In this document: one piece after another, positions 6,162-13,708 of the stretch
Position numbering within the stretch: the first letter of the stretch is position 1
How the letters are laid out: every line of letters starts with the position of its first letter
From: Burkholderiales bacterium
GTDB taxonomy: Bacteria > Pseudomonadota > Gammaproteobacteria > Burkholderiales > Usitatibacteraceae
Direction of reading: 5' to 3'
DNA length: 13,708 bases
NCBI GenBank assembly: GCA_017880705.1
Contig: JADGRS010000034.1
Span: 1 to 13,708, forward strand
Notes under the pieces: generated by a model
Told to the model about the DNA's origin: nothing
Databases searched by the model: none
Seen by the model: only the letters and a program-made list of their open reading frames with translations
Position numbers and translations under genes: made by a program

Positions 6162-7507
6162 GTCTCTGACACCAGTTTTTCGATTAGATACATACCGGAG
6201 CGGATTCCGGCGAGATAGAGCGACACCTTGGTCGATTCGTTCGGCGCGTGATTGTTCTCGTCGTAGGGTGCAAGGGGAACGACGATCGAGGGAAGGCCGA
6301 GGAGGCGCGTGAAGACGAAGTCGGGCGTGGTGCCGCCGAGCGAGGGCACCACGAGCACCTCTTTCCCGAAGCCCTTCTCGACCGCGCCCTTCACCAGCGC
6401 CACCATCGGATGATCGAGCGCGGTGCGGGAGGCGGGGGTCGCCTTGAGGTTGCGGATCTCGATGCCGTGATAGCCCCGGTCCCTCGCGAACGCGCGAATC
6501 GCCGCGAAAACCTTGTCGGGGTCCTGGCCGCCCACGAGGCGCACGTCGGCCTTGGCGAGGGCTTCCTTGAAGATGATCGTCTTCTGCCCCGCGCCGGTGT
6601 AGCCCGCGGCGAATCCGGAGACGTTGAACGCGGGGCGCAGCATGAGGCGCTCGTGGAAGAGCGCGTCGTCGCCGCCCGTGATGGGCTCGACGCCGACGCT
6701 CTCGACGAATCCGGCGTGATCGACCTTGAGCGAGCGCACGGCCTCGAGGTCCGCGGGCGCGACGCTCACCTCGGCGTATCCCGCGCCCGGCACCTGCAGC
6801 CGCCCCTCGCGATCGACCATCTCGGCAAGGAGGTGAATGAGGTCGAGCGTCGGATTCGGCGCGACGCCGCCGAAATTTCCCGAATGGAGATTGCGCTTCG
6901 CGCCCTTCGCGACGAACTCGAGGCCCAGATTGCCGCGCACGCCCATCAGCAGCACCGGCTGGTCGTTGGGAAACATCGGCCCGTCGGAGTAGCAGCACAG
7001 GTCCGCGCCCAGCCGCGCGCGATTCTCCTCGATGAATTTCGGCAGCGGCACGCTGCCGGTCTCCTCGTCGCCCTCGAGGATCACCTTCACGCGGATCGGC
7101 AGCTCGCCGTGCAGCTCGCGGTAGAGCGCGATCGCGTTGAGCATCGCGAGGTGCTGGCCCTTGTTGTCGCCGGTGCCGCGGCCCCACACGCGGTCGCCCT
7201 CGACGACGGGTTCGAAAGGCTTGGTGCGCCAGCCCTCCTGCTTTTCATCCGCGGGATAGACGTCGTAGTGGCCGTAGAGGAGCCACGTGAACTTCGCGTC
7301 CTTCGGGCCCGCTTCCGCGTAGAGGATCGGATGGCTCGTGGTGGGATGCACCTCGGTCGCGAAGCCCCAGCCCTCGAGGCGCTTCTTCAGGAACCCGACC
7401 TGGTCCGCGATGCCTTCGCCGGTGAGGCTCACCGAGGCGATGCGCACCGATTCGAGGAGCGTGCGCACCAGCGCGTCGGAGCGTTCACGGACGGCGGATT
7501 CGATCAT
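6131..7507 (-). CDS. M20 family metallopeptidase (dipeptidase / ArgE-DapE type) with repeat-encoded C-terminal tail
   Basis: A 458-residue cytoplasmic zinc peptidase or deacylase. Metal and catalytic residues are all visible: His80 and Asp82 in YGHYDVYP, Asp114 in GTGDNKG, the Glu148-Glu149 pair in EGDEETGS, Asp175 in CYSDGP and His420 in ENNHAPNE. The central lid/dimerisation domain runs from about residue 188 to 300, including LHSGNFGG. The form is that of M20 dipeptidases acting on dipeptides or N-acyl amino acids. ATG at 7507 is chosen because homology begins there (MIESAVRERSDALV) and upstream in-frame sequence is antisense to the dehydrogenase gene. No strong ribosome binding site is seen. 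Oddly, the last 15 residues, KLVSETKLVSGTHFR, are encoded by palindrome B and its degenerate flank, and the stop lies in the palindrome spacer. It is the first gene of the minus-strand run. Confidence 0.92.
   Translation of the reverse strand: MIESAVRERSDALVRTLLESVRIASVSLTGEGIADQVGFLKKRLEGWGFATEVHPTTSHPILYAEAGPKDAKFTWLLYGHYDVYPADEKQEGWRTKPFEPVVEGDRVWGRGTGDNKGQHLAMLNAIALYRELHGELPIRVKVILEGDEETGSVPLPKFIEENRARLGADLCCYSDGPMFPNDQPVLLMGVRGNLGLEFVAKGAKRNLHSGNFGGVAPNPTLDLIHLLAEMVDREGRLQVPGAGYAEVSVAPADLEAVRSLKVDHAGFVESVGVEPITGGDDALFHERLMLRPAFNVSGFAAGYTGAGQKTIIFKEALAKADVRLVGGQDPDKVFAAIRAFARDRGYHGIEIRNLKATPASRTALDHPMVALVKGAVEKGFGKEVLVVPSLGGTTPDFVFTRLLGLPSIVVPLAPYDENNHAPNESTKVSLYLAGIRSGMYLIEKLVSETKLVSGTHFR
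6143..6178 (-). repeat. Tandem pair of 18-base units at the inner end of palindrome B
   Basis: Read on the minus strand, 6178-6161 and 6160-6143 are adjacent 18-base units, AAACTGGTGTCAGAGACG and AAATTGGTGTCAGGTACA, matching at 14 of 18 positions. The second belongs to the palindrome arm; the first looks like a degenerate extra copy of the arm tip. Being a multiple of three, they are translated in phase as KLVSET-KLVSGT at the end of the M20 peptidase. Confidence 0.8.
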
Positions 7508-7539
7508 GGGTTTCGGTCTTGGCGGCGAGGCAAGGCGCC

Positions 7540-7545
7540 ATTCTA
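7540..7545 (-). promoter_or_regulatory. Possible -10 box for the M20 peptidase operon
   Basis: TAGAAT on the minus strand (7545 to 7540) lies in the 117-base divergent gap between the peptidase and the dehydrogenase. It would start transcription near 7533, giving a leader of about 25 bases. No convincing -35 hexamer is seen at the right distance. The rest of the gap shows only the ribosome binding site of the dehydrogenase and no clear operator. Confidence 0.35.
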
Positions 7546-7624
7546 CGGCCGCGCGCGAGGCGGGCGCAGAACCCGCGATATGAAGGCCTGTCCAACCTTC
7601 CACATCGATTCCGGGAGACGTCGC

Positions 7625-8389
7625 ATGTCGAGATTCGAGGGCAAGGTGGTGCTGGTGACGGGCGCGGGCTCCGGCATCGGCGAAGGAACGGCGCGGCGCT
7701 TTTCCGACGAGGGCGCGGCGGTCGTCCTGGTGGGGCGCCACAAGGGCTCTATCGCCGCCGTCGCGGCGGACCTGCCGCGCAACCGCACGATGGCTCGCGT
7801 CGCCGATGTCTCGAGGCCGTCGCAGGTGGAATCGGCCGTCGCCGCGGCGGTGAAGGCCTTCGGGCGCCTCGATGTCCTCGTGAACAACGCGGGCATCTTT
7901 GCCGGAAGCTCCGTCACCGAGACCCGGCCGTCGGATTGGGATCGCGTGATGGCGACCAATGCGGGGGGCGTATTCCATTGCTCGCGTGCCGCGTTGCCGC
8001 ACCTCATCGCGACGAAGGGCTGCATCGTGAATACCGCTTCCGTCTCGGGGCTGGGCGGCGACTGGAAGATGAGCGCCTACAACGCCTCGAAGGGCGCCGT
8101 CGTGAACCTCACGCGCGCCATGGCGATGGATTACGCACGCCGGGGCGTGCGCGTGAACGCGGTGTGCCCGAGCTTCACTTTGACCCACATGACCGCCGAC
8201 ATCGCGAAGAACCGGAAGCTGATGGAGAAGTTCCGGGAGCGCATGCCGCTCGGGCGCGCGGCCACGCCCGCCGACATCGCCGCCGTCATCGCGTTCCTCG
8301 CGAGCGACGACGCGCGCTTCATCACCGGCGTGAACCTGCCCGTGGACGGCGGCGTTACCGCGTCCAACGGGCAGCCCGCGATGGGGTGA
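7625..8389 (+). CDS. SDR family NAD(P)-dependent oxidoreductase (classical, Rossmann fold)
   Basis: A 254-residue classical short-chain dehydrogenase. TGAGSGIG at 12-19 binds the cofactor, NNAG at 87-90 is the family structural motif, and the catalytic residues are Ser139, Tyr152 and Lys156 (YNASK), with Asn111 in ATNAGG. PSFTLTHMT at 182-190 is the usual flexible substrate lid, and the end, FITGVNLPVDGG, is standard. Arg38 in LVGRH at the end of the second strand hints at NADP(H) preference, but this is weak. ATG at 7625 has GGGAGA at 7613-7618. It is divergent from the M20 peptidase and 51 bases before the TctC-like gene. It might oxidise a hydroxy or keto product of the downstream enzymes, but the sequence does not show the substrate. 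Confidence 0.93.
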   Translation: MSRFEGKVVLVTGAGSGIGEGTARRFSDEGAAVVLVGRHKGSIAAVAADLPRNRTMARVADVSRPSQVESAVAAAVKAFGRLDVLVNNAGIFAGSSVTETRPSDWDRVMATNAGGVFHCSRAALPHLIATKGCIVNTASVSGLGGDWKMSAYNASKGAVVNLTRAMAMDYARRGVRVNAVCPSFTLTHMTADIAKNRKLMEKFRERMPLGRAATPADIAAVIAFLASDDARFITGVNLPVDGGVTASNGQPAMG

Positions 8390-8399
8390 CGCATCGCGG

Positions 8400-8408
8400 T
8401 GCTACGAT
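8400..8408 (+). promoter_or_regulatory. Possible extended -10 promoter for the TctC / D-amino-acid gene set
   Basis: TGCTACGAT fits the extended -10 pattern TGnTAnnnT, with transcription expected near 8415 and a leader of about 26 bases carrying a purine-rich ribosome binding site, GAAGAAAGG, before the ATG at 8441. No -35 match is seen at the usual spacing, which extended -10 promoters tolerate. It lies in the 51-base gap after the dehydrogenase gene. Confidence 0.4.
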
Positions 8409-8440
8409 GGGTCGACGGCTACAAGCGAAGAAAGGTCGCC

Positions 8441-9409
8441 ATGCGTCGACGATTCCTGCTGATCGTTCTTGTTGTTTCCCTATGGACGGGTTCGATGCCG
8501 GTCCTTGCGGCCTACCCGGACAAGCCGATCCGGCTCGTCGTGCCGTCGGCCGCGGGCGGCGCGCCCGACGTGCTGATGCGCGCGCTGGCCACGCAGCTGT
8601 CGACTCAGTTGGGCGTTCCCATCGTGATCGACAACAGGCCGGGCGGCTCGTACCTGATCGGCACCATGGAGCTGGTCCGCTCGCCGCCCGACGGCTACAC
8701 GCTGGGCTACGGCAATATCGTCTCGCTCGCCACGAACCGCTCGCTCATCGCCGACATGCCCTACGACGTGGACAAGGACCTCACGCTCATCTCCAACGCG
8801 CTGCGCGTGTCCAACCTCCTCGTCGTCAACAACGACCTGCCGATCAGGAGCGTTGCGGAGCTGATCGCCTACGCGAAGAAGAATCCCGGCAAGCTCGCGT
8901 TCGCCTCCGATGGCAACGGCACTACGGCCCACCTGGGAGGAGAGCTCTTCAAGTCCATGACCGGCACCGACATGCTGCACGTGCCCTACAAGGCGGCGAC
9001 GGCGGCTGTCACCGACCTGATCGGCGGAAGCGTCCAGCTCATGATCGTCAACACGCCGGTATCCGGTCCGCTGGTCCAGGCGGGGCGCGCGCGGGCCCTG
9101 GGCATTTCGTCCAGCCGGCGCTCGCCGACCTACCCGGATATCCCCACCATCGCCGAATCCGGAGTGCCCGGCTTCGAGGTTGTCGCGTGGGGCGGGATCG
9201 TCGGGCCGGCCCACATGCCGAAGGAAATCGTGGCTCGGCTCAACGTCGAAATTCGTACCGCGTTGGCTAGCGCCGTGGTGCGCGAGCGCTTCAAGGCGTT
9301 GGGCGCGGAGACCGATCCTGGCACGCCGGAGGAGTTTCGCGAGCTCGCGCGCCGCGAGACGGCGAAGTGGGCCAAGGTCGTCAAGTTCTCGGGAGCGAAG
9401 GTCGATTGA
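8441..9409 (+). CDS. Bug/TctC family tripartite tricarboxylate transporter substrate-binding protein
   Basis: A 322-residue periplasmic binding protein, the usual size for this family, which captures carboxylated small molecules for TctA/TctB-type secondary transporters. A signal peptide is clear: MRRR, a long hydrophobic run, cleavage probably after LAA at residue 24. The mature protein opens with YPDKPIRLVVP, diagnostic of Bug proteins, followed by AAGGAPD near 37-43, DNRPGG at 64-69 and HVPYKAATAAVTDLIGG at 180-196, which forms part of the ligand site. The start at 8441 is preferred over a GTG at 8399 because it gives a proper signal peptide and has AAAGG at 8431-8435. No membrane subunits are nearby, as is common for orphan Bug proteins. 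The next gene starts 10 bases later, so the ligand may be an N-acyl amino acid or D-amino acid (inference). Confidence 0.93.
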   Translation: MRRRFLLIVLVVSLWTGSMPVLAAYPDKPIRLVVPSAAGGAPDVLMRALATQLSTQLGVPIVIDNRPGGSYLIGTMELVRSPPDGYTLGYGNIVSLATNRSLIADMPYDVDKDLTLISNALRVSNLLVVNNDLPIRSVAELIAYAKKNPGKLAFASDGNGTTAHLGGELFKSMTGTDMLHVPYKAATAAVTDLIGGSVQLMIVNTPVSGPLVQAGRARALGISSSRRSPTYPDIPTIAESGVPGFEVVAWGGIVGPAHMPKEIVARLNVEIRTALASAVVRERFKALGAETDPGTPEEFRELARRETAKWAKVVKFSGAKVD

Positions 9410-9412
9410 AGG
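9408..9412 (+). promoter_or_regulatory. Ribosome binding site deciding the GTG start of the D-threonine-aldolase-like gene
   Basis: GAAGG overlaps the TGA stop of the TctC-like gene and lies seven bases before GTG at 9420. This supports the GTG start over the much longer open frame reaching back to 9180, and suggests translational coupling. Confidence 0.65.
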
Positions 9413-9419
9413 CCCGGAC

Positions 9420-10535
9420 GTGAGCCCCTGGAGCGCCGCTCGGCCCGGCGATCCCGTGAGCGCCATCGATACGCCCGCGCTGGTTCTCGACCTCGACGCG
9501 TTCGAACGCAATCTCGAGCGCATGGCCGCCGCGCTGCGCGGCACCGCCGTGCGCCTGCGCGCCCATGCCAAGGCGCACAAGTGCCCGGAGATCGCGCGGC
9601 GCCAGGTGGCCCTGGGTGCCGTCGGCGTGTGCTGCCAGAAGGTGAGCGAGGCGGCCGTGTTCGTGGCTGCCGGCATCGAGGACGTCCTGGTCACCAACGA
9701 AGTCGTGGGAGAAGCGAAGCTTCGACACCTGGTGGCGCTGGCGCGCAGCGCGCGCATCGGCGTGCTGGTCGACGACCCACGGCAAGTGGACGAGCTGGCG
9801 GCGGCGGCGCGCGAGCTCAAGGTGACGCTCGATGCCTACGTCGAGGTCGACGTCGGCGCGCATCGCTGCGGCGTGGCCCCCGGAGAGGAAGCGGTGCAAC
9901 TCGCGCGGCGGATCGCATCGAGTGCGCCGCTGCGTTTCGCGGGCCTGCACTGCTACCAGGGCTCGGCGCAGCACATGCGCGCGCCCGAGGAACGCGCCGC
10001 GGCCATCGCCGCCGCGAGCGATGCCGCGCGCGTCACGAAGCGCGCCATCGAGGCCCTGGGGATCGGCGTCGAATGCGTAACGGGCGGGGGCACCGCGAGC
10101 TTCGTGCACGAGCGCGACTCCGGCGTCTTCAACGAGATCCAGGCCGGCTCCTATGCCTTCATGGATCGCGACTACAGCGACAACCGGCTGGGCGCGGGCG
10201 AAATCGCCTTCGAGCACGCGCTCTTCGTGCGCACCACCGTCATGAGCCGGCCGACCGCCGAGCGCGCCGTGGTCGACGCCGGCCTCAAGGCTTCCAGCGT
10301 GGACTCGGGAATGCCCGGCGTGTGGAGGCGGCCGGACCTTCGCTATGTGAAAGCCTCCGATGAGCATGGCGTCCTCGCCACGCCCGGTGCCGCAACGGTC
10401 TCGCTCGGAGACACCCTGATGCTGGTCCCCGGCCATTGCGATCCGACGTTCAACCTCTACGATGAGCTCGTGTGCATCCGCGGCGATCGCGTCGAGGCCG
10501 TCTGGCCCATCGCCGCTCGCGGCGCCGTGCTATGA
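9420..10535 (+). CDS. DSD1-family PLP enzyme (D-threonine aldolase / D-serine dehydratase-like, alanine racemase fold)
   Basis: A 371-residue fold III PLP enzyme. The N-terminal barrel starts DTPALVLDLDAFERNL, and the PLP lysine is Lys51 in RAHAKAHK, as in the DSD1/D-threonine aldolase family. The C-terminal domain carries PGHCDPTFNLYD; His339 and Asp341 form the H-x-D metal pair described for D-threonine aldolase and 3-hydroxyaspartate aldolase, whereas eukaryotic D-serine dehydratase uses H-x-C. Cys340 lies between them. I therefore favour retro-aldol cleavage of a beta-hydroxy D-amino acid to glycine and an aldehyde, but D-serine or other dehydratase activity remains possible. GTG at 9420 begins 10 bases after the TctC-like stop. 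The end overlaps the D-aminoacylase start in an ATGA, so the two are translationally coupled. Family confident, reaction moderately so. Confidence 0.87.
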   Translation: MSPWSAARPGDPVSAIDTPALVLDLDAFERNLERMAAALRGTAVRLRAHAKAHKCPEIARRQVALGAVGVCCQKVSEAAVFVAAGIEDVLVTNEVVGEAKLRHLVALARSARIGVLVDDPRQVDELAAAARELKVTLDAYVEVDVGAHRCGVAPGEEAVQLARRIASSAPLRFAGLHCYQGSAQHMRAPEERAAAIAAASDAARVTKRAIEALGIGVECVTGGGTASFVHERDSGVFNEIQAGSYAFMDRDYSDNRLGAGEIAFEHALFVRTTVMSRPTAERAVVDAGLKASSVDSGMPGVWRRPDLRYVKASDEHGVLATPGAATVSLGDTLMLVPGHCDPTFNLYDELVCIRGDRVEAVWPIAARGAVL

Positions 10536-11989
10536 GCGCTAGGATGAACTTCGACCTGCTGATCCGCAACGCGAGCATCGTGGATGGCAGCGGCGCGCCG
10601 CGATTCAACGGCGACATCGGCATTCGCGGCGATCGCATCGACCGCATCGGTGACCTCGCGGCGTCGAGCGGAGAGGTCGAGATCGACCTGGCGGGCCGCA
10701 TCGCGGCGCCGGGCTTCATCGACGCGCATACCCACGACGACCGCCTCATGCTGTCCGGCCCCGATATGGCACCGAAGGTGAGCCAGGGAGTCACCACCGT
10801 GATCGCGGGCAATTGCGGCATTTCCCTCGCGCCGATGCCGCGTGCGATCCCGCAACCGGTCACGCCGCCCCTGAACCTGCTCGACGACCAGGGTGGCTGG
10901 TTCCGCTTCCCCACGTTCGCGGCTTACGTCGAGGAGCTGCGCGGGAAGCCGGCCGCGACGAATTGCGCCTTGCTGGTGGGACACACGACGCTGCGTGTCG
11001 CGATCCTCGACGACCTCGAGCGGCCGGCAAGCGCGGCGCAGATCGTCCGCATGCGCGCATTGGTGAGCGAGGCGCTGGAGGCCGGCGCCATCGGCGTGTC
11101 CACGGGGCTCTTCTACGAGCCGGCGATCGCCGCGCCCACCGAGGAGGTGATCGAGACCTGCCGTCCGCTCAAGGATGTCGACGGTCTTTATTGCACCCAC
11201 ATGCGCGACGAAGCCGACGGGGTGATCGACTCGCTCACGGAAACCTTCCGCATCGGCCGCGAGGTCGGAGTCGCGGTCGTGATCTCGCACCTCAAGGTGG
11301 TGGGCGAGGCGAATCGCGGGCGCTCGGCGGAGGCGCTGTCGTTTATCGAAAAGAACATGGCGACGCAGTCGATCTGCATGGACTGCTATCCGTACACGGC
11401 CGGATCCACCGTGCTTTCCGCCGACCGCGCGGCGAGCTCGTCACGCGTGATCGTCAGCTGGTCGAAGGCGTTGCCCGAATATGCGGGCCAGGACCTCGAC
11501 GCCATCGCGCGGAAGATGGGCGTCTCGGAGGAAGAGGCCATTCGGCGGCTGCTTCCGGCGGGAGGGATCTACTTCAGGCTGGACGAGAGCGACGTGCAGC
11601 GCATCCTCCGGCACGGCAAGACCATGATCGGCTCCGACGGCCTACCGCACGACGCATCGCCGCATCCGCGCCTTTGGGGAGCCTTCCCGCGCGTCCTGGG
11701 CCACTATTGCCGCGAGCTCGGGTTGTTTTCACTGGAGACCTCGGTGCACAAGATGACCGGGCTCACGGCGAGGAATTTCGGCCTCAGGGACCGCGGCGTC
11801 GTGAAGGAGGGGGCCTATGCCGACTTGACGCTGTTCGACGCGGACAAGGTGGACGAGGCTGCCACATACGCCGCGCCGATCGCCCCCGCTCGCGGCATCG
11901 ATGCGGTGATCGTCAATGGCGCCGTCGTCTGGCGCGACGGCCGGCCGACGGGCGCGCGGCCCGGCCGGGTACTGGCGCGCCTTACCTGA
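10532..11989 (+). CDS. N-acyl-D-amino-acid deacylase (D-aminoacylase, amidohydrolase superfamily)
   Basis: A 485-residue zinc amidohydrolase that removes the acyl group from N-acyl-D-amino acids to give a D-amino acid and a carboxylate. Ligands match D-aminoacylase in order: His66 and His68 in DAHTHDD, Cys95 in GNCGIS, His223 in THMRDEAD, His253 in ISHLKV and Asp369 in GSDGLPHD. These sit within a few residues of the positions known for the Alcaligenes enzyme. Small N- and C-terminal beta domains flank the barrel ([30 protein letters not shown]). No signal peptide, so cytoplasmic. The ATG at 10532 overlaps the previous stop; a second ATG at 10544 is possible and would remove four residues. 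Its stop overlaps the convergent pckG end by eight bases. D-glutamate or D-aspartate specific relatives exist, so acyl and side-chain preference is open. Confidence 0.93.
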   Translation: MSARMNFDLLIRNASIVDGSGAPRFNGDIGIRGDRIDRIGDLAASSGEVEIDLAGRIAAPGFIDAHTHDDRLMLSGPDMAPKVSQGVTTVIAGNCGISLAPMPRAIPQPVTPPLNLLDDQGGWFRFPTFAAYVEELRGKPAATNCALLVGHTTLRVAILDDLERPASAAQIVRMRALVSEALEAGAIGVSTGLFYEPAIAAPTEEVIETCRPLKDVDGLYCTHMRDEADGVIDSLTETFRIGREVGVAVVISHLKVVGEANRGRSAEALSFIEKNMATQSICMDCYPYTAGSTVLSADRAASSSRVIVSWSKALPEYAGQDLDAIARKMGVSEEEAIRRLLPAGGIYFRLDESDVQRILRHGKTMIGSDGLPHDASPHPRLWGAFPRVLGHYCRELGLFSLETSVHKMTGLTARNFGLRDRGVVKEGAYADLTLFDADKVDEAATYAAPIAPARGIDAVIVNGAVVWRDGRPTGARPGRVLARLT

Positions 11990-13708
11990 AGGCCGCCTTC
12001 AGCTCCTCGAAGCGCTCCATCATCTCCTTCGGCGCGCGCTCGGCGAGCTTGCCCTCGACCATCTCGCCGTGGAGCGGCATCTCCTTCCGCCACTCGGCCT
12101 TGGATACCGCGTTCGCGGCGGCGATGCGATCGGCGCCGACGGAATCGAGGCCCGTCATGTCGAGCGACTTCGGCACGTTGCCGAGCGGCGTCTCGACGGC
12201 ATCGGCATTCCCCTCGACACGCCCCACGATCCACTTGAGCACGCGCATGTTCTCGCCGTAGCCGGGCCAGATGAACTTGCCGTTGGCGTCCTTGCGGAAC
12301 CAGTTCACGAGATAGATCCTCGGTTGCTTCTTCAGCGCGCCGCCGAGCTTCAGCCAATGGGCGACGTAATCGGCGATGTGATAGCCGCAGAACGCGAGCA
12401 TCGCGAAGGGATCGCGGCGCACCACGCCCACCTGGCCCGTGATCGCGGCGGTGGTCTCCGAGCCGAGCGTCGCGGCCATGTACACGCCGTCGCGCCAGCT
12501 CTTCGCTTCCGTGACGAGCGGCACCGTCGTCGAGCGCCGCCCGCCGAAGATGAACGCGTCGATCGGCACGCCCTCGGGATCGTCCCACTGCGGGTCGATC
12601 GAGGGGCACTGCGCGGCGCCGACGGTGAAGCGCGCGTTGGCATGCGCCGCGGTGCGCCCCGATTGCGGCGTCCACTCCTTGCCGGTCCAGTCGGTGAGCT
12701 TCGCGGGCGGCTGCTTCGTCATGCCTTCCCACCACACGTCGCCCTCGGGCGTGAGCGCGACGTTGGTGAAGATGGTGTCGCGCTTGATCGTCTCCATGCA
12801 GTTGGGGTTCGTGTCCCAGCCGGTGCCGGGCGCGACGCCGAAGAATCCCGCTTCGGGATTGATGGCGCGCAGCGAGCCGTCCTTGCTCGGCTTGATCCAC
12901 GCGATGTCGTCGCCGACGGTGGTCACCTTCCATCCCTTGAACGCGGGAGGAGGGATCAGCATCGCGAAGTTGGTCTTGCCGCACGCGCTCGGGAACGCCG
13001 CGGTGACGTAGTGCTTGCGGCCTTCGGGCGATTCCACGCCGAGGATCAGCATGTGCTCGGCGAGCCAGCCCTGCTCGCGCCCCATCACCGATGCGATGCG
13101 CAGCGCGAGGCACTTCTTGCCGAGGAGCGCGTTGCCGCCGTAGCCCGAGCCGAAGGAGACGATCTCCTTCGTCTCGGGGTAGTGGACGATGTACTTGTGG
13201 TCCTTGTTGCACGGCCACGTGACGTCCTTCTGGCCCGCCGCGAGCGGCGCGCCGACGGAGTGCAGGCATTTCACGAAGTCGCCCTTGTCGCCGAGGACAT
13301 CGAGCACCTTCTTGCCCATGCGCGTCATGAGCTTCATGTTCGCCGCGACGTAGGCCGAATCGGAGATCTCGACTCCGATGTGCGCGATGGGCGAGCCGAG
13401 CGGGCCCATGCTGAACGGCACCACGTACATCGTGCGTCCGCGCATGCATCCGGCGAACAGGCCCGCGAGCGTCGCGCGCATCTCGGCGGGATCGACCCAG
13501 TTGTTGGTGGGGCCGGCCTCATCCTGCGTCTTCGAGCAGATGAAGGTGCGGTCCTCCACGCGCGCGACGTCGGAAGGATCGGACCGCGCGAGGTAGGAAT
13601 TGGGACGCAGCTTCTCGTCGAGCTTCGTGAACGTTCCCGCGGCGACCAGCGCGCCGCAGAAGCGCTCGTACTCGGCGTCGGATCCGTCGCACCATTGGAC
13701 GCGATCGG
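11982..13708 (-). CDS. pckG: Phosphoenolpyruvate carboxykinase (GTP), N-terminus outside window
   Basis: Visible are 574 residues of the cytoplasmic enzyme that turns oxaloacetate and GTP into phosphoenolpyruvate, the entry step of gluconeogenesis. About 35-45 N-terminal residues lie beyond the window, judging by the usual length near 610. The frame runs open to the edge, where it reads [12 protein letters not shown] and later [26 protein letters not shown] sequence typical of the GTP class; the internal GTG at 13559 is not the start. FPSACGKTN at about 12969-12998 is the P-loop with the reactive cysteine of GTP-type enzymes, GDDIAW follows as the second kinase motif, and [15 protein letters not shown] and NWFRKD are also present. 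This is clearly not the ATP-type PckA. Its TAA stop overlaps the end of the convergent D-aminoacylase gene. Confidence 0.97.
   Translation of the reverse strand, partial: DRVQWCDGSDAEYERFCGALVAAGTFTKLDEKLRPNSYLARSDPSDVARVEDRTFICSKTQDEAGPTNNWVDPAEMRATLAGLFAGCMRGRTMYVVPFSMGPLGSPIAHIGVEISDSAYVAANMKLMTRMGKKVLDVLGDKGDFVKCLHSVGAPLAAGQKDVTWPCNKDHKYIVHYPETKEIVSFGSGYGGNALLGKKCLALRIASVMGREQGWLAEHMLILGVESPEGRKHYVTAAFPSACGKTNFAMLIPPPAFKGWKVTTVGDDIAWIKPSKDGSLRAINPEAGFFGVAPGTGWDTNPNCMETIKRDTIFTNVALTPEGDVWWEGMTKQPPAKLTDWTGKEWTPQSGRTAAHANARFTVGAAQCPSIDPQWDDPEGVPIDAFIFGGRRSTTVPLVTEAKSWRDGVYMAATLGSETTAAITGQVGVVRRDPFAMLAFCGYHIADYVAHWLKLGGALKKQPRIYLVNWFRKDANGKFIWPGYGENMRVLKWIVGRVEGNADAVETPLGNVPKSLDMTGLDSVGADRIAAANAVSKAEWRKEMPLHGEMVEGKLAERAPKEMMERFEELKAAFR

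Noticed and set aside
6162..6182. T-run at 6176-6180 after palindrome B as an intrinsic terminator.
   Set aside because: It lies 14 bases after the stem on the plus strand, while the flanking genes are transcribed from the minus strand; no plus-strand gene ends nearby.
7579..7584. TATGAA as a -10 box for the SDR gene.
   Set aside because: Poor match, no -35 partner, and a single hexamer in the divergent gap is not enough to support a call.
7508..8188. A longer N-terminus for the M20 peptidase reaching across the dehydrogenase gene.
   Set aside because: The extra sequence is antisense to a well-supported SDR gene, and homology begins at the ATG at 7507.
8399..8440. GTG at 8399 as the start of the TctC-like protein.
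   Set aside because: It would put 14 charged residues before the signal peptide and would overlap the likely -10 element; ATG at 8441 has a good ribosome binding site.
11938..11969. A GC-rich hairpin (CGGCCGG with CCGGCCG) near the end of the deacylase gene as a terminator.
   Set aside because: It is inside coding sequence, has no following T-tract, and short stems of this kind arise often by chance in such GC-rich DNA.

Overview
This is a gene-dense, high-GC window (about two-thirds G+C by eye) with no RNA genes, no complete insertion sequence and no CRISPR array. A Bug/TctC-type binding protein, a GTP-type PEP carboxykinase and the general gene content suggest a betaproteobacterium, probably a heterotrophic soil or water Burkholderiales-like organism. 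That assignment is an inference. There are eleven protein genes, nine complete and one cut at each edge. Gaps are short, and none reaches 300 bases.

Layout. (1) Positions 1-4451, plus strand: the C-terminus of an ACT-domain threonine ammonia-lyase, a YoaB-like RidA-family protein, a secreted S9 serine peptidase, a DenD-like NAD-dependent sugar-acid dehydrogenase/epimerase and a small family 2 glycosyltransferase. (2) Positions 4532-7507, minus strand: a tight run read as M20 peptidase, then aldo/keto reductase, then carboxymuconolactone-decarboxylase-family protein. (3) Positions 7625-11989, plus strand: a short-chain dehydrogenase, then a coupled set of TctC-type binding protein, D-threonine aldolase/D-serine dehydratase-fold enzyme and N-acyl-D-amino-acid deacylase. 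(4) Positions 11982-13708, minus strand: PEP carboxykinase (GTP), whose stop codon overlaps the end of the deacylase gene.

The most unusual structure is a pair of related long palindromes at 4448-4535 and 6090-6161. They share nearly the same arms, but at two positions the arms differ between the copies, and both arms of each copy have changed together so that pairing stays perfect. One copy sits exactly between two convergent stop codons and is bounded by CTAG on each side. The other has replaced the end of the M20 peptidase gene, adding a repeat-encoded tail, and ends directly against the ribosome binding site of the next gene. No transposase is visible, so these look like non-autonomous REP- or MITE-like elements.

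The best candidate for a functional module is the three-gene set at 8441-11989, which suggests capture and breakdown of N-acylated D-amino acids, perhaps beta-hydroxy ones such as D-threonine. Threonine ammonia-lyase with a RidA-family partner, two peptidases and PEP carboxykinase fit a wider theme of peptide and amino acid use feeding gluconeogenesis. That link is inferred from gene content only.
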